Shown here piece after piece: positions 7,674 to 16,302 of a DNA stretch of 64,000 bases (its first letter is position 1; each line of letters starts with the position of its first letter). A program made the translations under genes and the position numbers. The DNA is from Sphaerotilus mobilis (GTDB taxonomy: Bacteria > Pseudomonadota > Gammaproteobacteria > Burkholderiales > Burkholderiaceae_C), in contig NZ_SGWV01000010.1 in NCBI RefSeq assembly GCF_004216565.1, positions 482,588-546,587 of the forward strand, in the 5' to 3' direction. The notes under the pieces were generated by a model that was given only the letters and a program-made list of their open reading frames with translations, was not told the origin of the DNA and ran no database searches.

Positions 7674-10166
7674 ATGAACAAGATCCACCTGTCCGAGAGC
7701 GACATCTGCGACAAGTTCATCCGGCCGGCCATGGAGCGCGCGGGCTGGGATGGCATGGCGCAGATCTACCGTGAATATCCGCTGCGCGCCGGTCGCGTGG
7801 TGGTGCGCGGGCGCAAGGCGCGGCGGGATGCTTCGACCGTGCTGCGGGCGGACTATGCGCTGTTCCACAAGCCCAACATCCCGCTGGCGGTGGTCGAGGC
7901 CAAGGACGCCGGCCACTCGGTCGGCGCGGGCATGGCCCAGGCCATCCAGTACGCCGATCTGCTCGACGTGCCCTTCAGCTTTGCCAGCAACGGCGAGGGC
8001 TTCATCTTCCGCGACGCCACGCTGGCCGACGGCGTGCTGGAGCGCCATCTGACGCTCGATGAGTTCCCGTCGCCGGCCGAGCTGTGGGCGCGGTACTGCG
8101 CCTGGAAGGGCTGGACGCCGGAGGTGCGCCAGGTGGCCGAGTTCGACTACGCGCCGAGCAAGACGCCGCGCTACTACCAGCTCAACGCCATCAACCGCAC
8201 GGTCGAGGCGATCGCGCAAGGGCGCCAGCGGGCGCTGCTGGTCATGGCCACCGGCACCGGCAAGACCTACACCGCCTTCCAGATCATCTGGCGGCTGTGG
8301 AAGAGCGGGGCCAAGAAGCGCATCCTGTTCCTGGCCGACCGCAACATCCTGATCGACCAGACCATGGTCAACGACTTCCGCCCCTTCAAGGGCGCGATGG
8401 CCAAGCTGAGCCCCAATGCCAAGGGCGTCGAGCGTGTCGATGCGCAGGGCTCGGTGACGGTCGAGGACGTGACGCTCGCGGTCAACAAGGCCACCAAACA
8501 GGTCGACAAGAGCTACGAGATCTACTTGTCGCTCTACCAGGCCGTGACCGGCACCAGCGAAGAGCAGAACATCTACAAGCAGTTCTCGCCCGACTTCTTC
8601 GACCTCATCATCGTCGACGAATGCCACCGGGGCAGCGCGGCCGAAGACTCGTCGTGGCGCGAGATCCTGAGCTACTTCAGCAGCGCGACCCAGGTCGGCC
8701 TGACCGCCACGCCCAAGGAGACCGAGGACGTCTCCAACACCGACTACTTCGGCGAGCCGATCTACACCTACAGCCTGCGACAGGGCATTGAAGACGGCTA
8801 CCTCGCGCCCTACAAGGTCGTGCGCATCGACCTCGACCGCGACACCTTCGGCTGGCGCCCGACCGAGGGGATGACCGACAAGCATGGCAACCTGATCGAG
8901 GACCGCATCTACACCGGCCCCGACATGAACCGCAAGCTGGTGCTCGAACGCCGCGACGAGGTGGTGGCCGCCAAGATCACCGAGTACCTCAAGGCCACCG
9001 ACCGCCACGCCAAGACCATCGTCTTCTGCGAGGACATCGACCATGCGGCCCGCATGCGATCGGCCCTGAGCAATGCCAATGCCGACATCTGCCAGACCCA
9101 GCCGCGCTACGTGGTGCAGATCACCGGCGACAACGCCGAGGGCAAGGCCCAGCTCGACAACTTCATCGACCCGGAGAAGCCGTATCCGGTCATCGCCACC
9201 ACGTCCAAGTTGATGAGCACCGGCGTCGATGCACAGACCTGCAAGCTCATCGTGCTGGACCAGAACATCCAGTCGATGACGCTGTTCAAGCAGATCATCG
9301 GACGCGGCACCCGGCTGCGCGAGGACCTGGGCAAGACCTGGTTCACCATCCTCGATTTCAAGCGCGCCACCGAACTGTTCGCCGACAAGGACTTCGATGG
9401 CGAGCCGGTGCAGGTCCACGAGCCCAGGGGTGACGAGCCGGTCGTGCCGCCCGAGAACGTCGATGGCATCGGCCCTGATGGCGATCCCGGCGCGGACGAC
9501 AGGGCCGATGCGCCCTCGCCTGTCGATGCTTCTCAAGACCCGCCGCTCGGCCCCTTCGGCGACACGGATGCCGACGCACCGCCGCGCAAGTACGTGCTCG
9601 GCAACCTCGTCACCGTGATGGTCGCGCGCGAGCGGGTCCAGTACCTCAACGCCGACGGCAAGCTCGTTACCGAAAGCCTGCGCGACTACACCCGCATCAA
9701 CCTGGCCAAGCGCTTCGATTCGCTGGACGCTTTCCTGCAGACCTGGAACAGCGCCGAGCGCAAGGCCGTGCTGATCGATGAACTCGAAGCCCAGGGGGTG
9801 TTCCTCGATGCGCTGGCCGACGAGGTCGCGAGCGCGGGCATGAAGGACCTCGACCCCTTCGACCTGCTGCTGCACGTGGCCTACGACCAACCGCCGCTGA
9901 CCCGCCGCGAACGCGCCCGCCGGGTCAAGCAGCGCAACGTCTTCACCGAGTACGGCCCGATGGCGCGCAAGGTGATCGACGCGCTGCTCGACAAGTACGC
10001 CGACGAAGGCATCGCCACCATCGAGGGCCCGTCGGTCTTCAACGTGCAACCCTTCACCGCCATCGGCCGGCCCGCCGAGCTGATCAAGAGCTTTGGCGGT
10101 CGGCCCCAATTCCTGCAGGCCTTGAGCACGCTGGAGCGCGAGCTGTACGCGCCCACCCAGGCCTGA
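7674..10166 (+). CDS. hsdR: type I restriction enzyme R subunit (HsdR)
   Basis: This 830-residue protein is the motor/nuclease subunit of a type I restriction-modification enzyme, which translocates and cuts unmodified DNA in complex with HsdM and HsdS. The N-terminal PD-(D/E)xK nuclease shows RADYALF and VVEAKDAG. The SF2 helicase core has Walker A MATGTGKTYTA (about residue 188), DECH in VDECHRGS, GLTATP, and the late motif IIGRGTRLRED. An acidic Pro/Asp-rich linker around residues 585-640 precedes an EcoEI-type C-terminal domain that contacts the methylase. Length fits the EcoEI subtype rather than the >1000-residue EcoR124 type. All motifs look intact. hsdM follows 29 nt downstream. Confidence 0.95.
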   Translation: MNKIHLSESDICDKFIRPAMERAGWDGMAQIYREYPLRAGRVVVRGRKARRDASTVLRADYALFHKPNIPLAVVEAKDAGHSVGAGMAQAIQYADLLDVPFSFASNGEGFIFRDATLADGVLERHLTLDEFPSPAELWARYCAWKGWTPEVRQVAEFDYAPSKTPRYYQLNAINRTVEAIAQGRQRALLVMATGTGKTYTAFQIIWRLWKSGAKKRILFLADRNILIDQTMVNDFRPFKGAMAKLSPNAKGVERVDAQGSVTVEDVTLAVNKATKQVDKSYEIYLSLYQAVTGTSEEQNIYKQFSPDFFDLIIVDECHRGSAAEDSSWREILSYFSSATQVGLTATPKETEDVSNTDYFGEPIYTYSLRQGIEDGYLAPYKVVRIDLDRDTFGWRPTEGMTDKHGNLIEDRIYTGPDMNRKLVLERRDEVVAAKITEYLKATDRHAKTIVFCEDIDHAARMRSALSNANADICQTQPRYVVQITGDNAEGKAQLDNFIDPEKPYPVIATTSKLMSTGVDAQTCKLIVLDQNIQSMTLFKQIIGRGTRLREDLGKTWFTILDFKRATELFADKDFDGEPVQVHEPRGDEPVVPPENVDGIGPDGDPGADDRADAPSPVDASQDPPLGPFGDTDADAPPRKYVLGNLVTVMVARERVQYLNADGKLVTESLRDYTRINLAKRFDSLDAFLQTWNSAERKAVLIDELEAQGVFLDALADEVASAGMKDLDPFDLLLHVAYDQPPLTRRERARRVKQRNVFTEYGPMARKVIDALLDKYADEGIATIEGPSVFNVQPFTAIGRPAELIKSFGGRPQFLQALSTLERELYAPTQA

Positions 10167-10195
10167 GCCCCACGGTTTCCCGTACCCGATCCTTC

Positions 10196-11665
10196 ATGTC
10201 GAATCTCTCTGCGGTCATCAAATCCATCCAGGACGTCATGCGCCAGGACAGCGGCCTGGACGGCGACGCCCAGCGCATCTCGCAGCTCACCTGGCTGCTG
10301 TTCCTGAAGGTGTTCGACGCGCTCGAAGAAGAACTCGAACTGACCCGCGACGACTACCGAAGCCCGATCCCCGAGCGCATGCGCTGGCGGAATTGGGCGG
10401 CTGATGCCGAGGGCATCACCGGCGAGGAGCTGCTGAGCTTCGTGGACAACGAGCTCTTCGTCACGCTCAAGAGCCTGAGCGCCGACCCGCAGCGCAACCC
10501 GCGTGGCTACGTGGTGCGCGGCGTGTTCGAGGACGCCTACAACTACATGAAGAGCGGCCAGCTGCTGCGTCAGGTGGTCAACAAGCTCAACGCCATCGAC
10601 TTCAACCGCCAGAGCGAGCGGCACCAGTTCAACGACCTGTACGAGAAGATCCTCAAGGACCTGCAGAGCGCGGGCAACGCCGGCGAGTTCTACACGCCGC
10701 GCGCCGTCACGCAGTTCATGGTCGACATGGTCGACCCGCAGCTGGGCGAGAAGGTGTTCGATCCGGCCACCGGCACCGGCGGCTTCCTGGTCTGCGCCAT
10801 CGAGCACCTGCGTCGCCAGGTCCACAACACCGAACAGGAAGCGCTGCTGCAAACCAGCGTGCTGGGCGTCGAGAAGAAGCAGCTGCCGCACATGCTGTGC
10901 GTCACCAACCTGATGCTGCACGGCATCGAGGTGCCCAGCCAAGTGCGCCACGACAACACGCTGGCCCGCCCGCTCCGGGATTACGGTGCTGCCGACCGGA
11001 TCGACGTGGTGCTGACCAATCCGCCCTTCGGCGGCATCGAGGAGCCCGGCATCGAGCAGGGCTTTCCGGCCGACGTGCGCACCAAGGAGACCGCTGACCT
11101 GTTCCTGGTGCTGATCAAGCACCTGCTCAAGCCCAACGGACGCGCCGCGCTGGTGCTGCCCGATGGCACGCTGTTCGGTGAGGGCGTGAAGACGCGCATC
11201 AAGGAACAGCTGCTGGCCGAGTGCAACCTGCACACCATCGTGCGCCTGCCCAATGGCGTGTTCGCGCCCTACACCGGCATCAAGACCAACCTGCTGTTCT
11301 TCACCAAGGGCGCGCCGACGCAGGCCATCTGGTACTACGAGCACCCCTATCCGGCCGGTGCCAAGAGCTACAACAAGACCAAGCCCATCCGCATCGAGGA
11401 GTTCGATGCCGAGAAGGCCTGGTGGGGCCACGAGGCCGACGGTTTCGCCGCGCGGGTGGAGAACGAACGCGCCTGGAAGGTCGACATCGCCACCATCCGG
11501 GCCGCCAACTACAACCTCGACCAGAAGAACCCGCACGCGCCGGATGCGGTGAGCCACGACCCCGACCAGCTGCTGGCTGACTACGCCCGTCTGCAGGCCG
11601 AGTCGCAGGCGCTGCGCGACCAGCTCAAGGCCATCCTGGCGCAGTCGCTGGGAGGCTTGCAATGA
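10196..11665 (+). CDS. hsdM: type I DNA methyltransferase M subunit (HsdM)
   Basis: This 489-residue N6-adenine DNA methyltransferase methylates the site chosen by HsdS and is required for both modification and restriction. The N-terminal helical HsdM_N domain begins MSNLSAVIKSIQDVMRQ. The catalytic domain has the SAM-binding motif DPATGTGGFL, preceded by GEFYTPRAVTQFM, and the catalytic NPPF in LTNPPFGGIEEP. It lies 29 nt after hsdR and overlaps the next gene by the ATGA at 11662-11665, showing translational coupling. No inactivating change is visible. Confidence 0.95.
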   Translation: MSNLSAVIKSIQDVMRQDSGLDGDAQRISQLTWLLFLKVFDALEEELELTRDDYRSPIPERMRWRNWAADAEGITGEELLSFVDNELFVTLKSLSADPQRNPRGYVVRGVFEDAYNYMKSGQLLRQVVNKLNAIDFNRQSERHQFNDLYEKILKDLQSAGNAGEFYTPRAVTQFMVDMVDPQLGEKVFDPATGTGGFLVCAIEHLRRQVHNTEQEALLQTSVLGVEKKQLPHMLCVTNLMLHGIEVPSQVRHDNTLARPLRDYGAADRIDVVLTNPPFGGIEEPGIEQGFPADVRTKETADLFLVLIKHLLKPNGRAALVLPDGTLFGEGVKTRIKEQLLAECNLHTIVRLPNGVFAPYTGIKTNLLFFTKGAPTQAIWYYEHPYPAGAKSYNKTKPIRIEEFDAEKAWWGHEADGFAARVENERAWKVDIATIRAANYNLDQKNPHAPDAVSHDPDQLLADYARLQAESQALRDQLKAILAQSLGGLQ

Positions 11666-12567
11666 ACAAGAAGGCCACGCCACCCGCGAACAAGGCCAAT
11701 CCCGCCGCTGCCGCTGCCGCTGTCGATGGCGACTCGACGCAGGCGCTCTACACGCAGATTCGGGATGTCCTGAGCCAGGCCCGGCAGCAGGTGCGCCGCA
11801 ACATCAACCAGGCCATGGTTCAGACCTACTGGCAGGTCGGTCGCCTGATCGTGGCGCATGAACAGGCGGGGCAGACCCGTGCCGCCTACGGCGAGCGTGT
11901 GTTGAACCAATTGGCCGAACGGCTCTCGGCCGAGTTCGGCACCGGGTTTGCTGTGCAGAGCCTGCGCAACTACCGCCAGTTCTACCTGACGCTGCCGGGC
12001 GACGACATTCGCTCCACGCCGTGGAGCGAATTGGGTTGGTCCCACCTGCGGGCGCTGATGCGTGTGGCCGACCCTGCCGCTCGGCTCTGGTACGCCCGCG
12101 AAGCCGTCAGCCAGACCTGGAGCGTGGCGGCGCTGAGCCGCCAGATCAGCACCCTGTACTACCAGCGCCTGCTCTCCAGCCAGGACCGCGACGGCGTGCA
12201 GGCCGAAGCCCAGGCGCTCATCACACGCGACGCGCCGCCCGATCCGCGCGACTTCATCCGCGACCCCTATGTGCTGGAGTTCCTGCAGGCCAGTCCTGCG
12301 GCCAGCCTGTACGAGAAGGACCTCGAACAAGGGCTGCTCGACCAGTTGCAGAAATTCCTGCTCGAACTCGGCAAGGGTTTCGCCTTCGTCGCCCGCCAGC
12401 GCCACCTGCGCAACGAGGCCGTGGCCCGCTATTCGCTGCTGGCCGAAGGCCGCCAACTCTTCGCCAGCCGCTACCAGCCCTGGCTCCCCACCGAGGCCGA
12501 ATTGCAGGCCGAACTGACCCGCGACCGCGCGCGGCTTGAACTCGCGCAACCTGAGGATCCGGCATGA
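11662..12567 (+). CDS. DUF1016/YhcG-like protein lacking the nuclease core
   Basis: This 301-residue protein belongs to the DUF1016 (YhcG) family, whose members have an N-terminal helical domain and a C-terminal PD-(D/E)xK nuclease. The N-terminal part is present (TYWQVGRLIVAHEQ, SLRNYRQFY, LGWSHLRALM), as is the lead into the nuclease (LLELGKGFAFVARQRHLR). At about residue 250 (nt 12411) the sequence jumps to the family's extreme C-terminus, NEAVARYSLL then LFASRYQPWLPTEAEL. The intervening ~70 residues, which normally carry DLVFY and LIDLK catalytic motifs, are missing without a frameshift. It overlaps hsdM (ATGA) and hsdS (ATGA), so it is translated within the operon. It is probably catalytically dead but may still bind DNA or partners. 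Comparison is from memory of the family. Confidence 0.8.
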   Translation: MNKKATPPANKANPAAAAAAVDGDSTQALYTQIRDVLSQARQQVRRNINQAMVQTYWQVGRLIVAHEQAGQTRAAYGERVLNQLAERLSAEFGTGFAVQSLRNYRQFYLTLPGDDIRSTPWSELGWSHLRALMRVADPAARLWYAREAVSQTWSVAALSRQISTLYYQRLLSSQDRDGVQAEAQALITRDAPPDPRDFIRDPYVLEFLQASPAASLYEKDLEQGLLDQLQKFLLELGKGFAFVARQRHLRNEAVARYSLLAEGRQLFASRYQPWLPTEAELQAELTRDRARLELAQPEDPA

Positions 12568-14261
12568 ACGCGGCATGGCAGGCGCAAGAACCCAGCGCGA
12601 AATACCTGGCCGATGCGGCGGTCCAGACGCCGCCGCCCCTGGTGCGCCAATTCGACCTGCTGGCCACCGCACCCGGCGGCGTGGCGCGGCTGCGCGAGTT
12701 GATTCTGACGCTGGCGGTGCAGGGCAAGCTGGTGCCGCAGGATCCGAGTGATGAGCCGGCGAGTGTGTTGTTGCAGAAGATTCGGGCGGAGAAGGATCGA
12801 TTGATTGCGGCGGGGGAGGTCAAGAAAGAAAAGACGTTTGCAGAAATTTGCGACGAAGAAAAACCTTTTGAATTACCAAGTGCATGGGAATGGGTAAGGC
12901 TAGCTGACGTTGTCCGCGTCTTGAACGGTCGGGCATACGCTAAGCAAGAATTGCTTAGCGCAGGAACGCCAGTGCTTCGGGTTGGAAATCTTTTTACTTC
13001 TAGCCATTGGTACTATTCAGACCTTGTCTTGGAGCCAGCAAAGTATTGCTTGCCGGGCGACTTGCTGTATGCATGGTCGGCGTCCTTTGGGCCATTTGTA
13101 TGGGATGGGCCAAAGGCCATTTATCACTATCATATTTGGAAGCTCACGCCTTTTGATCGTAGTTGCTTTGATGCAAGGTACTGGCATACGTATCTACTTG
13201 AGAAAACTGCAGAAATCAAGGCTTCGGGTCATGGCGTCTCGATGGTTCATATGACCAAAGAGAAGATGGAAAAGATTGTCGCGCCGCTCCCACCCCTCGC
13301 CGAACAAGCCCGCATCGTCACCCGCGTCGAAGAACTGATGCGCCTGTGCGATGCACTCGAAAGCCAACGCCGGCTTGAAACCGCGCAGCACGCCCAACTG
13401 CTCAACACCCTGCTGGGCACGCTGACCGACAGCACCTCGCCCGACGAACTGGCCGCCAACTGGCAGCGCGTGAGTGACCACTTCGATCTGCTGCTCGATC
13501 GCCCCGAAGCCGTGGATGCCCTGGAACAGACCATCCTGCAACTCGCCGTGCGTGGGTTGTTGGTGCCGCAGGATCCGAACGATGAACCGGCGAGTGTGTT
13601 GCTGGAGAAGATTCGGAAGGAGAAGGATCGGTTGATTGCGGCGGGGGAGATCAAGCGGGATAAGCTGCAGCCGGCGATTACGGATGACGATCAGCTTTTT
13701 GAGTCGCCGGCGGGTTGGTGTTTGGCAAGATTTGGAAGTATTGCGGACATTGCATCAGATCTTGTTTCGCCCGTAACCTTTGGATCTGCATGGCAGGTGG
13801 CTCCTGATTGCATTGAAAAAGGTACGGGACGATTGCTGCATAAGCGCACTGTCGCGGCAGCAGAGATCACCAGTCCGAACCATCGATTCAAGCCTGGACA
13901 AATTCTCTACTCAAAGATTCGCCCCTCGCTGTCAAAAGCTGTGGTGGTGGATTTTGACGGTCTATGTAGCGCAGATATGTATCCAATTAATTCGAGGTTG
14001 AACGCGGCGTTCTTGCATTTGTACATGTTGAGCAAGCCATTCCTGAATCAAGTAAGTGTTGCTGAAAACCGAGTCAAGATGCCAAAGTTAAATCAAGAAT
14101 CACTGACGGCGTTTTTGGTTCCGATTCCGCCGCTCGCCGAACAAACTCGCATCGTCGCCCGCGTCACCCAACTCCGCAGCCTCTGCGCCGACCTGCGCCA
14201 GCGCCTGTCGGCCACTCAGAAAACCCAGAGCCATCTGGCCGAAGCGCTCGTGGAAATTTGA
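12564..14261 (+). CDS. hsdS: type I restriction specificity subunit (HsdS)
   Basis: This 565-residue subunit chooses the bipartite DNA target. It has two target recognition domains, about residues 95-235 and 380-520, each preceded by a copy of the same conserved region (LVPQDPSDEPASVLL / LVPQDPNDEPASVLL, then EKDRLIAAGE). Each domain ends with a helical dimerisation segment containing PPLAEQ-x-RIV and LCADL/LCDAL. The recognition domains are clearly more AT-rich (about 12835-13265 and 13690-14130) than the conserved regions, which is usual for hsdS and reflects exchange by recombination. The ATG overlaps the DUF1016 stop. The last codons are 2 nt before the next start. Confidence 0.93.
   Translation: MNAAWQAQEPSAKYLADAAVQTPPPLVRQFDLLATAPGGVARLRELILTLAVQGKLVPQDPSDEPASVLLQKIRAEKDRLIAAGEVKKEKTFAEICDEEKPFELPSAWEWVRLADVVRVLNGRAYAKQELLSAGTPVLRVGNLFTSSHWYYSDLVLEPAKYCLPGDLLYAWSASFGPFVWDGPKAIYHYHIWKLTPFDRSCFDARYWHTYLLEKTAEIKASGHGVSMVHMTKEKMEKIVAPLPPLAEQARIVTRVEELMRLCDALESQRRLETAQHAQLLNTLLGTLTDSTSPDELAANWQRVSDHFDLLLDRPEAVDALEQTILQLAVRGLLVPQDPNDEPASVLLEKIRKEKDRLIAAGEIKRDKLQPAITDDDQLFESPAGWCLARFGSIADIASDLVSPVTFGSAWQVAPDCIEKGTGRLLHKRTVAAAEITSPNHRFKPGQILYSKIRPSLSKAVVVDFDGLCSADMYPINSRLNAAFLHLYMLSKPFLNQVSVAENRVKMPKLNQESLTAFLVPIPPLAEQTRIVARVTQLRSLCADLRQRLSATQKTQSHLAEALVEI
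12730..12824 (+). repeat. hsdS internal conserved repeat, copy 1
   Basis: A 95-nt segment encoding LVPQDPSDEPASVLLQKI to AAGEVK is repeated at 13561-13655 in the same gene and frame, with about a dozen single-base differences. It precedes the first target recognition domain and would allow homologous exchange or deletion of a recognition domain. Confidence 0.85.
13561..13655 (+). repeat. hsdS internal conserved repeat, copy 2
   Basis: Second copy of the 95-nt segment at 12730-12824, here preceding the second target recognition domain. The two copies are 831 bp apart, a multiple of three, so recombination between them would keep the frame and leave a one-domain subunit. Confidence 0.85.
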
Positions 14262-14263
14262 TC

Positions 14264-14539
14264 ATGAGCACTTTTGACAGCACCAAACGCCTGCTGCCAG
14301 ACATCCTGGCCGACATCGTCAAAGGCAAGATTCAGTTGCCAAATTTCCAGCGTGGTTGGGTCTGGGATGACGACCACATCCGCAGCTTGCTGGTCAGCGT
14401 GGCCCGGTCGTTTCGGGTTGGCGCCGTGATGCTGCTGGAATTTGGTGGCGAGGCCCACTCTCAACGGCGACAGGTGGGAGGGTTGACGCTGGCGTGTATT
14501 GGGCTTGGGGGTTTTGCTGAAAGAGGTTTCGGGGAGTAA
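14264..14539 (+). pseudogene. truncated DUF262 (GmrSD/ParB-like) gene
   Basis: The frame starts 2 nt after the hsdS stop with STFDSTKRLLPDILADIVKG and continues through IQLPNFQRGWVWDDDHIRSL to AVMLLEFGGEA. This is the N-terminal part of DUF262 proteins, which have a ParB/Srx-like NTPase domain and include the GmrS half of type IV restriction enzymes. Full members are several hundred residues long. Here family similarity stops at about 14455 and a stop is reached at 14537-14539 after unrelated Gly-rich sequence. The gene is therefore a 3'-truncated remnant, and the rest is not found downstream. Confidence 0.72.
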
Positions 14540-14842
14540 TTCTTATTGATTGCTTTGGCCGGGTGATTGATCGGTCATGGGATAGGGTGACTGCTGCCGG
14601 CCACTTGCGGTCGCTGGCTACTTTGCAAGTGAGCAGTCGCTGAATTGCGGAAATGCCATTTGGCAACAGTCACCACACGGCTTTTGCTGATCGTCGTGTG
14701 CTGCGGTCCAGACTGAGGTGGTCGCTTGGACACTCGCGTAAGCTCCAGGCTGCCGTGTGTACATCTAGCTACTGACGGAGGTTGTCACGGGGATATAGGG
14801 AAATGTCGTCCAGCTATCATCCAACATATTTCAGGAGGCACA
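14540..14842. other. non-coding junction with imperfect hairpin
   Basis: About 300 bp between the truncated DUF262 gene and the ATPase gene with no gene-like frame. An imperfect hairpin at 14589-14638 is formed by GACTGCT (14589-14595) with AGCAGTC (14632-14638) and, inside it, CACTTGC (14602-14608) with GCAAGTG (14625-14631). AGGAGG at 14833-14838 is a strong ribosome binding site for the next gene. Confidence 0.5.
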
Positions 14843-16114
14843 ATGGTGCTGATGATTTCCGAGCCTAAGAGGCGGCCTGAAGAAGTCTTCACCCCTCGCG
14901 GAGAGTTCAACCCTAGGATGTACACGCCTCGGACCTCGCTGGAGAGCGACTTCCGCACCAAGCTGCGTCAGTCGAGCCACCTAGTGCTGTACGGTGAGAG
15001 CGGCTGCGGCAAGTCATGGCTGTACCGCAGTTTTTTCTCTCAGAACGCGGTCATGTTCAAGATCGTGAACCTTGCCGACGCGAGTCGCAATGGAAAGATC
15101 ACCCCTGAAATTCTTCGAGCGGTAAATCCCGCGCCGGGTGGGCAGCTAACTGGCTACGACACGAAGAAAAGTGCAGGAGGTGGATTGCCAGGTGTCGCCA
15201 CTGCTGTTCTGGAACAAACCAACAAGTATATAGTTCCCGCGGATGACCCACTGCGCGCTGCCATCAGCCTCTTCAGGGCACAGGCTGGCGCAGGTGCCGC
15301 GTTCTTGGTGTTCGACAACCTTGAGCGCATCTTCGAGAAGCCAGCCTTGATGGAGGAACTGGCCGACATCATCACGCTGGCCGACGATGACGCGTTCCTG
15401 CAGCACAAAGTGCGCTTCCTGATCGTTGGTGTCCCCTCGGGTGTTCGGGAGTACTTTGCTCGGACGCCCAGTCATCGAACCGTTTCAAACCGCCTGCTTG
15501 AGCTGCAGGAGGTGTCGCGCATGTCGCAGCAAGAAGCTGAGGCTCTTGTCGTGAGGGGCTTCGAGGGAGAGCTTGAGTACAAGATCGAAGCCGTTGACCG
15601 CTTCGACATCATCAGGCATATCGAGTGGGCGACTGATCGAATCCCCCAGGCGATGCAGGAGTACTGCCTGCAGCTTGCTTTCGTCGGAGAAGCAACTCGC
15701 ACTGTCACCAAGGTGATGCTGGAGCAGGCTGACGACGTATGGCTCAAGTCATCGCTGAGTTCAGCCTATACCGTTGTCGAAGGGCAACTGAACGAGCGTG
15801 ACACACGGGTTCAGCGTCGCAATCAGGTTCTGTACGTGCTTGGGCGAATGGACGGCGAGGAGTTCAAGGCGGCTCAAGTCGAGGCTAAGGTGCGCACCTT
15901 GTTTTATCCTAACGAGCCCAGTGCCACGATTGGCGGCGTACCAAACGCCCTAAGCGAACTTGCTTTGACTGGTGGCGCCGGCGCTGTTCTTCGCAAGACC
16001 CCTAAAGGCGACGCATACATGTTCCTTGATCCTCAGTACCGCATGTGCATCCGTGTGATGCTGAAGCTTGGGGCTAACAACGCAGTAGAGAAGATCGCGT
16101 CGAGCAAGATTTAA
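14843..16114 (+). CDS. P-loop ATPase of unknown function in defence island
   Basis: This 423-residue protein has a P-loop NTPase core and was not matched to a named gene. Walker A is GESGCGKS at residues 51-58. A Walker B-like strand is FLVFDNLE around residues 154-161, and a sensor-like RFLIVGVPSG lies near 191-200, giving an AAA+/TniB-like layout. The C-terminal ~110 residues (YVLGRMDGEEF, then ALSELALTGGAG) could form a winged helix. There is no signal peptide or membrane segment. The ATG at 14843 is preceded by AGGAGG, 4 nt away, so an upstream in-frame ATG at 14726 was rejected. Base composition is lower in GC than the chromosome around it. Its place after restriction-modification genes suggests a defence or mobile-element role, but this is only inference. 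Confidence 0.7.
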   Translation: MVLMISEPKRRPEEVFTPRGEFNPRMYTPRTSLESDFRTKLRQSSHLVLYGESGCGKSWLYRSFFSQNAVMFKIVNLADASRNGKITPEILRAVNPAPGGQLTGYDTKKSAGGGLPGVATAVLEQTNKYIVPADDPLRAAISLFRAQAGAGAAFLVFDNLERIFEKPALMEELADIITLADDDAFLQHKVRFLIVGVPSGVREYFARTPSHRTVSNRLLELQEVSRMSQQEAEALVVRGFEGELEYKIEAVDRFDIIRHIEWATDRIPQAMQEYCLQLAFVGEATRTVTKVMLEQADDVWLKSSLSSAYTVVEGQLNERDTRVQRRNQVLYVLGRMDGEEFKAAQVEAKVRTLFYPNEPSATIGGVPNALSELALTGGAGAVLRKTPKGDAYMFLDPQYRMCIRVMLKLGANNAVEKIASSKI

Positions 16115-16302
16115 TCGGCCCTTCAAACAATGCGGTCGTGAAGCGATCTAGTTGGGAGCAGTGACAGAAAATGGTGTTTGATTGGAAGAGCACTCAATGA
16201 CGGGCTCGCTGACGCACTGTCCGCTCTGGGTCGAAACCCGTCAGTTGGCTCGGCAACTCGGCAAACAGTTTGAACCGCGTCGAACGAAGATTCAGCTTCA
16301 CG

